NCBI GenBank assembly: GCA_029776225.1
Contig: JAKOTR010000062.1
Location: 1-37,792, forward strand
Direction: 5' to 3'
Source of the DNA: Acidobacteriota bacterium
Lineage (GTDB): Bacteria > Acidobacteriota > Terriglobia > Bryobacterales > Bryobacteraceae
DNA length: 37,792 bases
This document shows positions 21,764-29,918 of the stretch, piece after piece. The notes under the pieces were generated by a model. It searched no databases, was not told where the DNA came from, and worked only from the letters and a program-made list of their open reading frames with translations. The translations under genes were made by a program, and so were the position numbers. Within the stretch, counting starts at the first letter, position 1. The number at the start of each line of letters is the position of its first letter.

Positions 21764-21851
21764 ACTGCGCATGCGGCTGGATTCGATCGCCGAGGAGATC
21801 CGGTCGCACGTCCGGGCGCGGGCGCCGGGGTTATCCACGGAGCCCGAATGA
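21567..21851 (+). CDS. small membrane-anchored coiled-coil protein
   Basis: A 94-residue protein with an N-terminal hydrophobic segment (FFQFLIPATGLISGLIGAYVGL, about 4-25) then a charged coiled coil (LLAEVRKELAEQENRIISRLNGL..., REDKLRMRLDSIAEEIRSHVRA). This layout is that of spanin- or holin-accessory-like phage proteins, but no lysis gene is beside it, so function is left open. GTG 21567 follows GAGG by 6 nt. It overlaps the preceding gene out of frame by about 197 bp. Confidence 0.55.
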   Translation: MNEQFFQFLIPATGLISGLIGAYVGLQNRALLAEVRKELAEQENRIISRLNGLYVRSAECRLREDKLRMRLDSIAEEIRSHVRARAPGLSTEPE

Positions 21852-21857
21852 TCATCG

Positions 21858-21893
21858 GGCAAAGGTTGTGACCGCGCGGTCACAACCTTTGCC
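21858..21893. repeat. 36-bp perfect palindrome between convergent genes
   Basis: Bases 21858-21893 equal their own reverse complement exactly (18-bp half ending ...GTTGTGACCGCG). It lies just after the rightward stop at 21851 and overlaps the end of the leftward gene stopping at 21880. A bidirectional transcription barrier or a binding site is possible; there is no T-run. Confidence 0.75.
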
Positions 21894-22065
21894 GTGCGGT
21901 CCGGTAGCGCCAGCGCAGGTAGGCGGCATAGAGGCGGCCGATCAGGAGCCAGAGGCAACCTGGTTTCGGCGTGTGGATGGCAGGCGCCTGCGACTTGGCA
22001 GCCTCCAAGTAGCGGAGGAGGAGCCGCTGCTCCTCCTCGCCGTGGTCTCCGAACTCGATCATCAT
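21880..22065 (-). CDS. hypothetical small basic protein
   Basis: A 61-residue leftward protein (MMIEFGDHGEEEQRLLLRYLEAAK..., CLWLLIGRLYAAYLRWRYRTARQRL), with a helical start and a basic-hydrophobic C-terminus. AGGACG lies 8 nt upstream. It is the last gene of the leftward cluster, 10 bp after the DUF3489 gene, and its 3' end lies in the 36-bp palindrome. Function unknown. Confidence 0.45.
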   Translation of the reverse strand: MMIEFGDHGEEEQRLLLRYLEAAKSQAPAIHTPKPGCLWLLIGRLYAAYLRWRYRTARQRL

Positions 22066-22075
22066 GGTGGGCGTC

Positions 22076-22630
22076 CTACTGCGCGATGCGATACGCCCGG
22101 GCGCCCTCGGGCGTTTTGAAGGACTCGACGGTGAGCCCCATCTTCTTGCCGAGCGCGCCGGAGATAAAGCCCCTCACGCTGTGAGGCTGCCAGCCCGTTG
22201 CGGATTGGATGTCGGCGAGCGTGGCGCCCTCGGCGCGGCGCAGCATCTCGAGCACGATGGCCTTCTTCGAGCCCTCGCGCGCCGTGGGCGCGGCGTCCTC
22301 GGCCTTGGGAGCCTTGCCCGGCCTCTTGGCCTTCGGCGCAACGCCGGCCGCCTGTGGCGCGGCGGGGGCGGCGTCCAGTCGCTGGATGGCCTTCCAGACG
22401 CGGGCGACGGCCGTCTTGCGGTCGGTGAACTTCTTCACCGGTTTCAGATCGTCGAAGGGAGCCACGCCGGCGAAGCTGTTCCAGATCTGGACCAGGCGGT
22501 CGGCGGGCCAATTGGCGGCGAGTTTGGCGAGTTCCTTTTCCGTGCTGAATCGCGCCTGACCCTCGGGGATCGTCTCTCCGGCGAGGTAGGCGGTGATGGT
22601 GTTGTCGGTGTCGATGGCAAACGTCGTCAT
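22076..22630 (-). CDS. DUF3489 domain protein
   Basis: A 184-residue protein. The N-terminal part has STEKELAKLAANWPADRLVQIWNSF and KKFTDRKTAVARVWKAIQRL (about 30-85). An Ala/Pro/Lys-rich linker (86-125) follows, then a C-terminal DUF3489 winged-helix-like domain (SKKAIVLEMLRRAEGATLADIQSATGWQPHSVRGFISGAL, about 128-166). The last is the pattern of this family, which is common in phages and proteobacterial genomes and likely binds DNA. ATG 22630 follows AGGAACC; the open frame extends upstream without a better start. Confidence 0.85.
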   Translation of the reverse strand: MTTFAIDTDNTITAYLAGETIPEGQARFSTEKELAKLAANWPADRLVQIWNSFAGVAPFDDLKPVKKFTDRKTAVARVWKAIQRLDAAPAAPQAAGVAPKAKRPGKAPKAEDAAPTAREGSKKAIVLEMLRRAEGATLADIQSATGWQPHSVRGFISGALGKKMGLTVESFKTPEGARAYRIAQ

Positions 22631-22644
22631 GGTGAGGTTCCTTT

Positions 22645-22878
22645 CTATCGGGTCATGCCGGCGAGTTGATCGTCGGCGGTGAGTTGCAGGTTCTTGTAAT
22701 AGCCGCTCGAAACTCTCGCCCACCCGAATGGGGTAGCGAGTTCGTGCCGGACGGCGATGCGGCTCAGCTTCAGCCGGTGCGTGCCGTTGTCGAATTCCTT
22801 TTTGAGATGGCCCCAGCGGTCGAGCTTCCAGCCGTTCCGCGTGGCCCAGGCGATGAGTTCTTCTCGCGCGATGGCCAT
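22645..22878 (-). CDS. hypothetical protein
   Basis: A 77-residue protein (MAIAREELIAWATRNGWKLDRWGHLKKEF..., RLKLSRIAVRHE). It starts after AGGAGG 10 nt upstream and lies in the leftward operon, 14 bp upstream of the DUF3489 gene. The opening resembles small DNA-interacting proteins next to DUF3489 genes. Function unknown. Confidence 0.6.
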   Translation of the reverse strand: MAIAREELIAWATRNGWKLDRWGHLKKEFDNGTHRLKLSRIAVRHELATPFGWARVSSGYYKNLQLTADDQLAGMTR

Positions 22879-22882
22879 GGCG

Positions 22883-23056
22883 TCAGTCCTCCTGCCGGCG
22901 TGTGGTGGCTTGCGTCAGTGCCTCGACCGCTTGCCAGAGCAAATCAACTGCGGTCTTGCGGTCGGCGAACTTGTCGAAGGGGAATTCGCTAGCGAGCCTG
23001 GCCCAGGTCTCGGCCATCTGGGTGGCGGTAGTGGCGTTGTTGTCCGTGTTCTTCAT
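22883..23056 (-). CDS. small protein related to the DUF3489 protein N-terminus
   Basis: A 57-residue protein whose segment KFADRKTAVDLLWQAVEAL (29-47) matches KKFTDRKTAVARVWKAIQRL of the DUF3489 protein two genes downstream. The two share the KF-x-DRKTAV-x-x-L/V-W-x-A pattern. It is the first gene of the leftward four-gene operon. ATG 23056 is chosen; in-frame upstream ATG at 23095 lacks support. The likely role is binding or modulating the same partner, inferred from the shared motif. Confidence 0.6.
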   Translation of the reverse strand: MKNTDNNATTATQMAETWARLASEFPFDKFADRKTAVDLLWQAVEALTQATTRRQED

Positions 23057-23146
23057 AGCGACCCCATTCATCGCTCGGGGGCGCGGTCGAATCAAGCGGA
23101 ATCAAACATCTGAATCTCGCGACGTTTCAAACAGATAGGGGCCGCT

Positions 23147-23635
23147 ATGTCGGATAGGCTGATGACCCAGGCCGAGTACGCGCGGCACCGCGCCAAGAGC
23201 CGCCAGTACATCAGCCGGCTGGCCAAAGCCGGAGTGCTGGTGATGCGCGGCGGCAAGGTGGACGCGGCCGCCTCGGACGCCGTGCTCGACGACCGGCCCG
23301 AGCCCGTTTCCGAACGCGTGGCCGCCGCGCCGGTCGAAACCGCTCCCACGGGGACCACCTTTGCCCAGGCCAGAACCGCCGACATGGTGTTCAAGGCCCG
23401 GCTCCGCAAGATCGAATACGACCAGAAGATGGGCAAGCTGATGGAGACGGATCTGTTCCGCCAGCGGGTCGAGGCGATCCTCGTGGCGATCAAGGAACCA
23501 CTGATGGCATTGCCCAATCGAGTCGCGCCGGAGGTTGCTGCTCTAACCGATGAACGCAAGGTGTGGGAAGTACTGATGCGGGAGGTGAGATCGACTTTGC
23601 AAGATGCTCACCGGGCAGTTCAGTATGCGCGTTGA
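23147..23635 (+). CDS. terminase small subunit
   Basis: A 162-residue protein. The N-terminus has a Nu1-like winged-helix start (SDRLMTQAEYARHRAKSRQYISRLAKAGVLVMRGGKVDAAASDAVLD) for packaging-site recognition, and the C-terminal half is helical for contact with the large subunit. It precedes the large subunit directly and overlaps it by 32 bp. AGGGGCCGCT supplies the ribosome site. It diverges from the leftward DUF3489 operon; the 90-bp gap could hold the packaging (cos) site but I cannot identify one. Confidence 0.8.
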   Translation: MSDRLMTQAEYARHRAKSRQYISRLAKAGVLVMRGGKVDAAASDAVLDDRPEPVSERVAAAPVETAPTGTTFAQARTADMVFKARLRKIEYDQKMGKLMETDLFRQRVEAILVAIKEPLMALPNRVAPEVAALTDERKVWEVLMREVRSTLQDAHRAVQYAR

Positions 23636-25457
23636 CGAGATCCAGATCCTCGCGGCCGATGTGCTGTTGCCGCCGCCGGACCTCACGGTTTCCCAGTGGG
23701 CCGATCAGAACCGGCGGTTGTCGTCCGAGTCTGCCGCGGAGAAGGGCGAGTGGCGCACGGACCGGGCCCCATACCAGCGCGCGGTGATGGACGCCATGGG
23801 ACCGTCGAGCCCGTACGAGACGGTCGTGATGATGTGGGCGGCCCAATCGGGAAAGAGTTCGCTGCTCGAAAACTTCTTGGGCTACATCATCGAACTCGAT
23901 CCCGGGCCGGTGCTGCTCGTGGAACCGCGCGAGGTGGATGCCGAGGCGTTCTCGAAGGACCGGCTCGCGCCGATGCTGCGCGACACGCCGTGCCTGCGTG
24001 GCAAGGTGGCGGATGCGCGCTCGCGCGATTCGAACAACACGATCCTGCACAAGAAGTTTCTGGGCGGCTCGATTACGCTCGCTGCGGCGAACTCGCCGGC
24101 TGGCCTGGCGATGCGTTCGATCCGCTACTGCCTGCTCGACGAGGTGGATCGCTACCCGGCAAGCGCGGGCAGTGAAGGCGATCCGGTGAACCTCGCCATC
24201 ACTCGCACGGCGAACTTCTGGAACCGGAAGATCGTGCTGTGCTCGACGCCGACGACCAAGGGCACCTCGCGCATCGAGCAGGCCTGGCTCAACTCGAACC
24301 AGCAAAGCTTCTGGCTGCCGTGCCCGCATTGCGGCGCGTTCCAGGTGCTGACGTGGGGCAACCTCGTCTGGCCCAAGGACGCGCCGGAGAAGGCCGAGTA
24401 CCGCTGCGAGCACTGCTCGAAGCTCATCGCCAACTGGCAGAAGCAACAGATGCTCAAGGCCGGCGAGTGGCGCGCGGCGCGGCCGGAAGTGGCCGACATC
24501 GCCGGATTTTGGATCAACGGCCTGTACTCGCCGTGGCGCAAGTGGGGCGCGCTGGCGAAGAAGTTTCTCGCCGACAAGAAGTCGATCGAGACGCTGCGCG
24601 AGTTTGTGAACACGGTGCTCGCCGAGCCCTGGGACGATGCCGCCGAGACCACGGTCGATCAGGCGGCGGTGATGGCGCGGCGCGAGCACTACCGGGCGGC
24701 GGCGCCGTATGGAGCGGTGGTGCTGACGGCCGGCGTCGACGTGCAGAAGGACCGGCTCGAGCTGGAGCTCGTGGGCTGGGGGCGCGGCGAAGAGTCGTGG
24801 TCGATCGAGTACCGCGTGCTGCCGGGCGATCCTTCGGGCGCGCTGGTCTGGCAGGAACTGGACACGTATCTTGAGCGCCGCTGGCCGCACGAGACCGGGA
24901 TCTCGCTGCCGGTGGCGGCGTGCGCGATCGATTCGGGCTACGAATCGCAGGCGGTGTATGAGTTCTGCAGGACGCGCTATCACCGGCGCATCTTCGCCGT
25001 GAAGGGCAAGGGTGGCCCGCTGCCGGTTTGGCAGCGCAAGCCCACGGCGAAGAACATTCGCGGCGAGAAGCCGTGGATTGTGGGCACGGACACGGCCAAG
25101 GAGACGATCTACGGGCGCCTCAAGAATCCGACGCCGGGCACGCCCGGCTACTCGCACTTTCCAGCGGACCGGGAGGAGGCGTACTTCGAGCAACTCCTTG
25201 GCGAAGTGCTGGTGACGACGTATGCCAAGGGGCAGCCGAAACGCGAGTGGCGGCCGAAGCCGGGGGTGAGGCAGGAGGCGCTCGACGCGCGCGTTTACGC
25301 CTACGCCGCGCTGCGGGCGCTTGTCTCGATGGGGCTGTCGCTCGACAACGAAGCCGACCGGATCCTTGCGGCCAACCGGCCGCGGCCCGTGCCGGAGGAC
25401 GACACCAATCGCGCAAAGTGGCTGGGCGACCGGGGAAGGAAGTGGCTCGCGCGATGA
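23604..25457 (+). CDS. terminase large subunit (GpA family)
   Basis: A 617-residue DNA-packaging ATPase/nuclease of the lambda GpA type. Walker A is AAQSGKSS (79-86), Walker B is CLLDEVD (176-182), STPTTKGTSRIE is the coupling region, and CPHCG...CEHCSK is a zinc-ribbon-like insert typical of GpA. The nuclease domain follows with LTAGVDVQKDRLELE and AIDSGYESQAVYEF. It cuts concatemers and drives DNA into the prohead. Start 23604 or 23625 cannot be separated by ribosome sites. Confidence 0.95.
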   Translation: MLTGQFSMRVDEIQILAADVLLPPPDLTVSQWADQNRRLSSESAAEKGEWRTDRAPYQRAVMDAMGPSSPYETVVMMWAAQSGKSSLLENFLGYIIELDPGPVLLVEPREVDAEAFSKDRLAPMLRDTPCLRGKVADARSRDSNNTILHKKFLGGSITLAAANSPAGLAMRSIRYCLLDEVDRYPASAGSEGDPVNLAITRTANFWNRKIVLCSTPTTKGTSRIEQAWLNSNQQSFWLPCPHCGAFQVLTWGNLVWPKDAPEKAEYRCEHCSKLIANWQKQQMLKAGEWRAARPEVADIAGFWINGLYSPWRKWGALAKKFLADKKSIETLREFVNTVLAEPWDDAAETTVDQAAVMARREHYRAAAPYGAVVLTAGVDVQKDRLELELVGWGRGEESWSIEYRVLPGDPSGALVWQELDTYLERRWPHETGISLPVAACAIDSGYESQAVYEFCRTRYHRRIFAVKGKGGPLPVWQRKPTAKNIRGEKPWIVGTDTAKETIYGRLKNPTPGTPGYSHFPADREEAYFEQLLGEVLVTTYAKGQPKREWRPKPGVRQEALDARVYAYAALRALVSMGLSLDNEADRILAANRPRPVPEDDTNRAKWLGDRGRKWLAR

Positions 25458-25633
25458 AAGTCAGAAGTCAGATGCAATCCTCCGGGCCTACGTGGGAGTA
25501 CCTCGTCATCACAAGCGAAGCGGAATCGCCGGGCGTGCTCGCCGAGTATGGCGCGCAGGGGTGGGAACTCGTCACCGTCGTGCGCGAGTTTGGGACCCGA
25601 GCGACGTTCTACTTCAAGCGGCGGAAGTTCTGA
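25454..25633 (+). CDS. DUF4177-like small protein
   Basis: A 59-residue protein with WEYLVIT...LAEYGAQGWELVTVVREFGTRATFYFKRRKF, the DUF4177-type beta-alpha-beta pattern. The ATG overlaps the terminase stop (ATGA), and the next ATG follows its stop directly. Such small proteins often sit between the terminase and portal genes. Function unknown. Confidence 0.65.
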   Translation: MKVRSQMQSSGPTWEYLVITSEAESPGVLAEYGAQGWELVTVVREFGTRATFYFKRRKF

Positions 25634-25837
25634 ATGCCCTGGACCCAGCAACAGCTCGACGCCATCGAGACGGCGATCGCGAGCGGCGAACTCACCGTGC
25701 GCTTCGGCGACCGCACCGTGACCTACCGCTCGATGGCTGAACTCCTCCAGGCACGGGCCGTGATCAAGGAATCACTGGCAACGGAATCCGGAACCGCGAT
25801 CGATCGCTTCTCGTTTGCTCAGACCTCAAAAGGATGA
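25634..25837 (+). CDS. gpW-like head-tail joining protein
   Basis: A 67-residue protein with QQQLDAIETAIASGELTVRFGDRTVTYRSMAELLQARAVI, the normal gpW fold size and pattern. It seals the portal after DNA packaging. It abuts the preceding stop and overlaps the portal start by ATGA, the usual gpW-portal order of lambdoid and related phages. Confidence 0.85.
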   Translation: MPWTQQQLDAIETAIASGELTVRFGDRTVTYRSMAELLQARAVIKESLATESGTAIDRFSFAQTSKG

Positions 25838-27414
25838 ACTGGCTCGATAAGGCGATCTCCTGGATCTCGCCCGAGGCAGGCCTGCGCCGGCTGCGCGCAC
25901 GCCGCGCGGGAGATCTGATCCGCCTGGCATACGAAGGCGCGCGTACCGACCGGCGCACGGGCGGCTGGGTCACGACCGGCAACTCGGCCAACGCCGAGAT
26001 TTCGGTGGCGCTCGCGAAGCTGCGTGAACGCTCGCGTGACCTGATTCGCAACAACGCCTACGCGGCGCGCGCAGTGGCCGAGGTCGTGGGCAACGCCATC
26101 GGCACGGGCATCACGGCGCAGGCGCGGAGCGGAACGCCGGAGGTGGATCGCGCTATCAACACGGCCTGGGCCGAATGGATCGATGAATGCGACGCCGACG
26201 GCCAGCTCGACTTCTACGGTCTTCAGGCGCTCGTCGCTCGAACGATCTTTGAGAGCGGCGAGTGCCTGGTCCGCTTCCGGCAGCGGCGCGAAAGCGATGG
26301 ACTCGCGGTCCCGTTGCAGCTTCAGGTGCTCGAGCCCGACTACCTCGACCACACGAAGACGCAGAAGACCGATACGGGCTACATCATTCAAGGCGTCGAG
26401 TTCGACCTGGTCGGCCGGCGGGTCTTCTACTGGCTCTACGGACAGCATCCCGGTGACGTAGTGCAGACGGGCGTGCGCGGCGGGGCGTCGTTGCAATCCA
26501 TCCGCGTGCCAGCGAGCGAGGTGCTGCATATCTACCGCAAGGACCGCCCCGGCCAGGTGCGCGGCGTGCCGTGGCTCGCGCCGGTGGTGGTGACGCTGCG
26601 CGATCTGGACGAGTACGAAGAGGCCGAGCTGGTCCGCAAGAAGATCGAGGCCTGCTTTGCGGCGTTCGTGACGCAGCCGCAGGGCCCGGACGGCCCACCG
26701 ATCGCACCAGCGGCGCCGGATCCTGTCACGGGCAAGCGCGTCGAGAGCTTCGAGCCGGGCATGATCGAGTACCTGAAGCCGGGCGAGGAGATCACCTTCG
26801 CCTCGCCCTCGACCTCCGCCGGATACCGGGATTACGTTGCGGTGAAGCAGGCGCAGATCGCCACGGGGCTGAATCTTACCTACGAACAACTGACGGGCGA
26901 TCTTTCGCGCGTGAACTACTCCTCGTATCGCGCCGGGCTGCTCAGTTTCCGCAACGGCATCGAAGGATTCCGCTGGCTGACCTTCATCCCGATGCTCTGC
27001 GCGCCGGTCTGGGAGCGGTTTCTCACGGTGGCCTACGCCGCGGGCGTGATCCCCGAGCCCGGTCCGTTTCGCGCCGAGTGGACGCCGCCGGGCTTCGGCA
27101 GCGTCGATCCGTACAAAGACTCCGTCGCCACGCTGAACCGGCTGCGCATGGGCACGCTCACGCTGCGCCAGGCCATCGCCGAGCAGGGCTACGACCCGGA
27201 CGCGCAGCTCGAGCAGATCGCCGAGATCAATCGCTTGCTCGACGAGCGCAGCATCGTGCTCGACTGCGACCCGCGCCGCGTCACGCAGAGCGGCGCGCAA
27301 CAGAAGCTGCCCGTCGCTGAACTTCAGCGTGAGTTGCGCGAAATTGTCCGGCTTCTTAATGACGAGGACCTTCAAAATGACCCCAACGAGAGAACGGCTG
27401 GAAGCCCGGTTTGA
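25834..27414 (+). CDS. portal protein (lambda family)
   Basis: A 526-residue protein with the lambda-type portal pattern: RERSRDLIRNNAYAARAVAEVVGNAIGTGI (about 66-96), LVARTIFESGECLVRF, GVPWLAPVVVTLRDLDEYEEAELVRKKIEACFAAFV and YEQLTGDLSRVNYSSYRAGLLSF. It forms the dodecameric DNA entry vertex. It starts at ATG 25834, overlapping gpW. The following gene begins within its last 38 bp. Confidence 0.93.
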   Translation: MNWLDKAISWISPEAGLRRLRARRAGDLIRLAYEGARTDRRTGGWVTTGNSANAEISVALAKLRERSRDLIRNNAYAARAVAEVVGNAIGTGITAQARSGTPEVDRAINTAWAEWIDECDADGQLDFYGLQALVARTIFESGECLVRFRQRRESDGLAVPLQLQVLEPDYLDHTKTQKTDTGYIIQGVEFDLVGRRVFYWLYGQHPGDVVQTGVRGGASLQSIRVPASEVLHIYRKDRPGQVRGVPWLAPVVVTLRDLDEYEEAELVRKKIEACFAAFVTQPQGPDGPPIAPAAPDPVTGKRVESFEPGMIEYLKPGEEITFASPSTSAGYRDYVAVKQAQIATGLNLTYEQLTGDLSRVNYSSYRAGLLSFRNGIEGFRWLTFIPMLCAPVWERFLTVAYAAGVIPEPGPFRAEWTPPGFGSVDPYKDSVATLNRLRMGTLTLRQAIAEQGYDPDAQLEQIAEINRLLDERSIVLDCDPRRVTQSGAQQKLPVAELQRELREIVRLLNDEDLQNDPNERTAGSPV

Positions 27415-29257
27415 GGCGCTCGATCCAGCCGAGCGCGACGAACGCACGGCGACGCTGACCTGGTACACGGGCGCAGCCGTGCGCCGCTACGATGCGCGCG
27501 GGCCCTACGAGATGCGTTTCTCGATGGAGCCGGGCGCAGTGCGCATGGGCCGCCTGGCGAGCGGCTCGGCGCCGCTGCTCAACTCGCACCGCGACTTCAC
27601 GGTCGACGACGTCATCGGCGTGATCACGCGGGCGTGGATCGAAAACGGCCAAGGCAAGGCGGCCGTGCGGTTCTCGAAGCGCGCCGACGTCGATCCGATC
27701 TGGCAGGACGTCCAGGACGGCATCCTGCGCAACGCCTCGATGGGCGTGGCGATTCACGCCGTCGAGGACGTGACGCCGCAGGTCGCGGCTATGCGCCAGG
27801 TGCTGGTGACCGACTGGGAGCCGGAAGAAGTTTCGCTCGTACCTGTGGGCGCCGACCCGGGTGCGGGATTCAAGTTCGAACGGGCAACTGGCCCACAGGA
27901 GCAGAAGATGGACGAAACCATCGTTACCGCCACGGGCGAAGAGGCCCGTGACGAACGGAAGATCAACCTCGATGCCGAGCGGCAGGCCGCGGCACTGGCC
28001 GAACGCGCGCGCATCCGGGAAATCGAGAAGGTCGGCCGCGCCGTCAACCTCGACGCAACGCTCGTGTCGCAGCACATCGAGGCGGGCACGCCGGTCGAGG
28101 AGTTCCGCAAGCTGGCGCTCGATGAACTCGCCAAGCGGAGCGAGGCGACGCCGATTCGCAGCGCCACGGCCGCCGTCACGCGCGACCAAACCGACACCCG
28201 CCGCGCCGGTATCACAGCGGCGCTCTTGCACCGCTACGATCCGGCGGTCTTCCCGCTGAAGGATGACTTGGGCCGCGACTGGGCCGGGCAGACGCTGCTC
28301 GACTTGGCGAAGGAGTGCCTCGAGTCCTCCGGCACGCGTACGCGCCGTCTGCCGCGCCACGAAATCGCCAAGCTCGCGCTTTCAACCTCGGACTTCCCCT
28401 CGATTCTCGCCGACGTCGCGAACAAGACGCTGCGCCAGGCCTACGAGGCCTACCCGCGCACGTTCCTGCCGTTCTCGCGCCGGCGCTCGGCGGTCGACTT
28501 CAAGAACATCAACGCCGTGCAGTTGGGCGAAGCGCCGAGCTTGATGAAGGTCAACGAAAAGGGCGAGTTCACCCACGGCTCGATCGCCGAATCGAAGGAG
28601 ACCTATAAGCTCGCCACCTACGGCCGCATCGTCTCGATCACCCGCCAGACGATCATCAACGACGATCTGAGCGCCTTCACCCGGATCCCCGCGGGCTTTG
28701 GCGTGGCGGCGGCGACGCTTGAAAGCGACACCGTGTGGGGCATCATCACCTCGAACCCGGCGATGGGCGACGGCGTGGCGCTGTTCCACGCCAACCACGC
28801 GAACCTCAACACGGGCGCGGGCAGCGCGCTCGCCTTGGCCGGACTCGGAGCGGGCATGGCAGCGATGGCCAAGCAGAAGGGTCTCGATGGCGTCACCGTG
28901 CTGAACGTGCAGCCGCGCTACCTGGTGGTGCCGGTGGCGCTGCAACTCACTGCGTTCCAGATGATCGCGCCGAACCTCGCGCCGGCGAAATCGGCCGATC
29001 TCGTGCCCGACTACATCCGCGCGCTGACGCCGATCGCCGAGCCGCGGCTTGACGCCGCGAGCACGACGGCCTGGTATCTGTTCGCCTCGCCGGACCAGAT
29101 CGACACGATCGAGTACGCGTATCTGGAAGGCCAGGACGGCGTGTACATCGAGACGCGGCAGGGCTTCGACGTCGATGGCGTCGAGATCAAGGCGCGCTTG
29201 GACTTCGGGGCCAAGGCGATCGACTGGCGGGGGCTTCAGAAGAACGCGGGTGCGTAA
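27377..29257 (+). CDS. prohead protease / major capsid protein fusion
   Basis: A 626-residue fusion. The N-terminal about 170 residues form a prohead serine protease (U35-like): LLNSHRDFTVDDVIGVI with catalytic His71, NASMGVAIHAV with Ser121, and EPEEVSLVPVGADPGA, which probably completes the active site. Residues about 180-300 form a helical scaffold-like linker. The C-terminal about 300 residues resemble a coat protein (PRTFLPFSRRRSAVDFKNINAV, GFGVAAATLESDTVWGIITSNP, HANHANLNTGAGSALALAGLG). Known fusions of this kind self-cleave during capsid maturation. ATG 27377 is chosen because GAGGA lies 7-11 nt upstream; earlier in-frame starts lack sites. Confidence 0.88.
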   Translation: MTPTRERLEARFEALDPAERDERTATLTWYTGAAVRRYDARGPYEMRFSMEPGAVRMGRLASGSAPLLNSHRDFTVDDVIGVITRAWIENGQGKAAVRFSKRADVDPIWQDVQDGILRNASMGVAIHAVEDVTPQVAAMRQVLVTDWEPEEVSLVPVGADPGAGFKFERATGPQEQKMDETIVTATGEEARDERKINLDAERQAAALAERARIREIEKVGRAVNLDATLVSQHIEAGTPVEEFRKLALDELAKRSEATPIRSATAAVTRDQTDTRRAGITAALLHRYDPAVFPLKDDLGRDWAGQTLLDLAKECLESSGTRTRRLPRHEIAKLALSTSDFPSILADVANKTLRQAYEAYPRTFLPFSRRRSAVDFKNINAVQLGEAPSLMKVNEKGEFTHGSIAESKETYKLATYGRIVSITRQTIINDDLSAFTRIPAGFGVAAATLESDTVWGIITSNPAMGDGVALFHANHANLNTGAGSALALAGLGAGMAAMAKQKGLDGVTVLNVQPRYLVVPVALQLTAFQMIAPNLAPAKSADLVPDYIRALTPIAEPRLDAASTTAWYLFASPDQIDTIEYAYLEGQDGVYIETRQGFDVDGVEIKARLDFGAKAIDWRGLQKNAGA

Positions 29258-29274
29258 TCGAGGAGGACTGACAC

Positions 29275-29616
29275 ATGAAGAACTACGTGCAGAAAGGTGA
29301 AACGCTGACGCTCACCGCGCCCTATGCGGTGAGCTCCGGAGGCGGCGCGCTGGTGGGCTCGATTTTCGGCGTGGCGTCGAACGATTACGCCAACGGCGAA
29401 GAGGGCGAGTTTCAGGTTGCGGGAGTGTTCGATCTGGTCCGCGAGACGGGTGCAGGCACGGGCTTCTCCCAAGGCGCGCTGGTCTACTGGGACGACACCA
29501 ACAAGCGCATTACGAAGACCAACACCGGTAACAAGCTGATCGGCGTGGCCGTGAAGGCCGCGGCCGACGGCGACGCCACGGGCCGCGTGCGGTTGAACGG
29601 GGCGTTCCTCTCCTGA
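29275..29616 (+). CDS. DUF2190 capsid decoration (cement) protein
   Basis: A 113-residue protein with MKNYVQKGETLTLTAPYAVSSGG, GSIFGVASNDYANGEEGEFQVAGVFDLV, QGALVYWDDTNKRITKT and KLIGVAVKAAADGDATGRVRLNG, which is the DUF2190 pattern of small beta-rich proteins that decorate or stabilise capsids. It starts 17 bp after the capsid stop behind AGGAGG and is followed by the head-tail joiner at TGATG. Confidence 0.88.
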   Translation: MKNYVQKGETLTLTAPYAVSSGGGALVGSIFGVASNDYANGEEGEFQVAGVFDLVRETGAGTGFSQGALVYWDDTNKRITKTNTGNKLIGVAVKAAADGDATGRVRLNGAFLS

Positions 29617-29915
29617 TGGCGTTCACCGATGCGATCGGCCGGATGGACGAAGCTTGCCTGCGGGTCTTCGGTAGGGACGTAACGTATCTGCCGCAGGCCG
29701 GCGGGCAAGCCACCGTCCGGGCGATCTTCGAACCGACGCGCGAGGTGGAGGACAATGCGCCGGGCGTGTATGCGGCCATGTTCGTTCGAACGGCCGCCTT
29801 CGGCACGCCTCCGCAGCGGGGCGACGGCGTCGCCGTCGATGGCGTGACCTACAAGGTGTTTGACATCGAGGCCGACCACGGCGGCGGCCTCGTGCTTCGG
29901 CTCCGGCAGACCTGA
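29616..29915 (+). CDS. head-tail joining protein (gpFII-like)
   Basis: A 99-residue protein with FGRDVTYLPQAGGQATVRAIFEPTREV, a pattern of phage head-tail attachment proteins such as lambda gpFII. Strands and loops dominate (GDGVAVDGVTYKVFDIEADHGGGLVLRLRQT). The position between the decoration protein and the tail completion protein fits. Start overlaps the previous stop (TGATG). Confidence 0.7.
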   Translation: MAFTDAIGRMDEACLRVFGRDVTYLPQAGGQATVRAIFEPTREVEDNAPGVYAAMFVRTAAFGTPPQRGDGVAVDGVTYKVFDIEADHGGGLVLRLRQT

Positions 29916-29918
29916 CCC

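Noticed and set aside
23057-23146. Possible cos packaging site upstream of the terminase genes
   Set aside because: Location is right and the region is GC-rich, but no recognisable cohesive-end or binding-site pattern is visible.
23490-25193. 567-codon leftward open frame antisense to the terminase
   Set aside because: Arg/Val/His-rich translation without domains, fully inside the convincing GpA gene.
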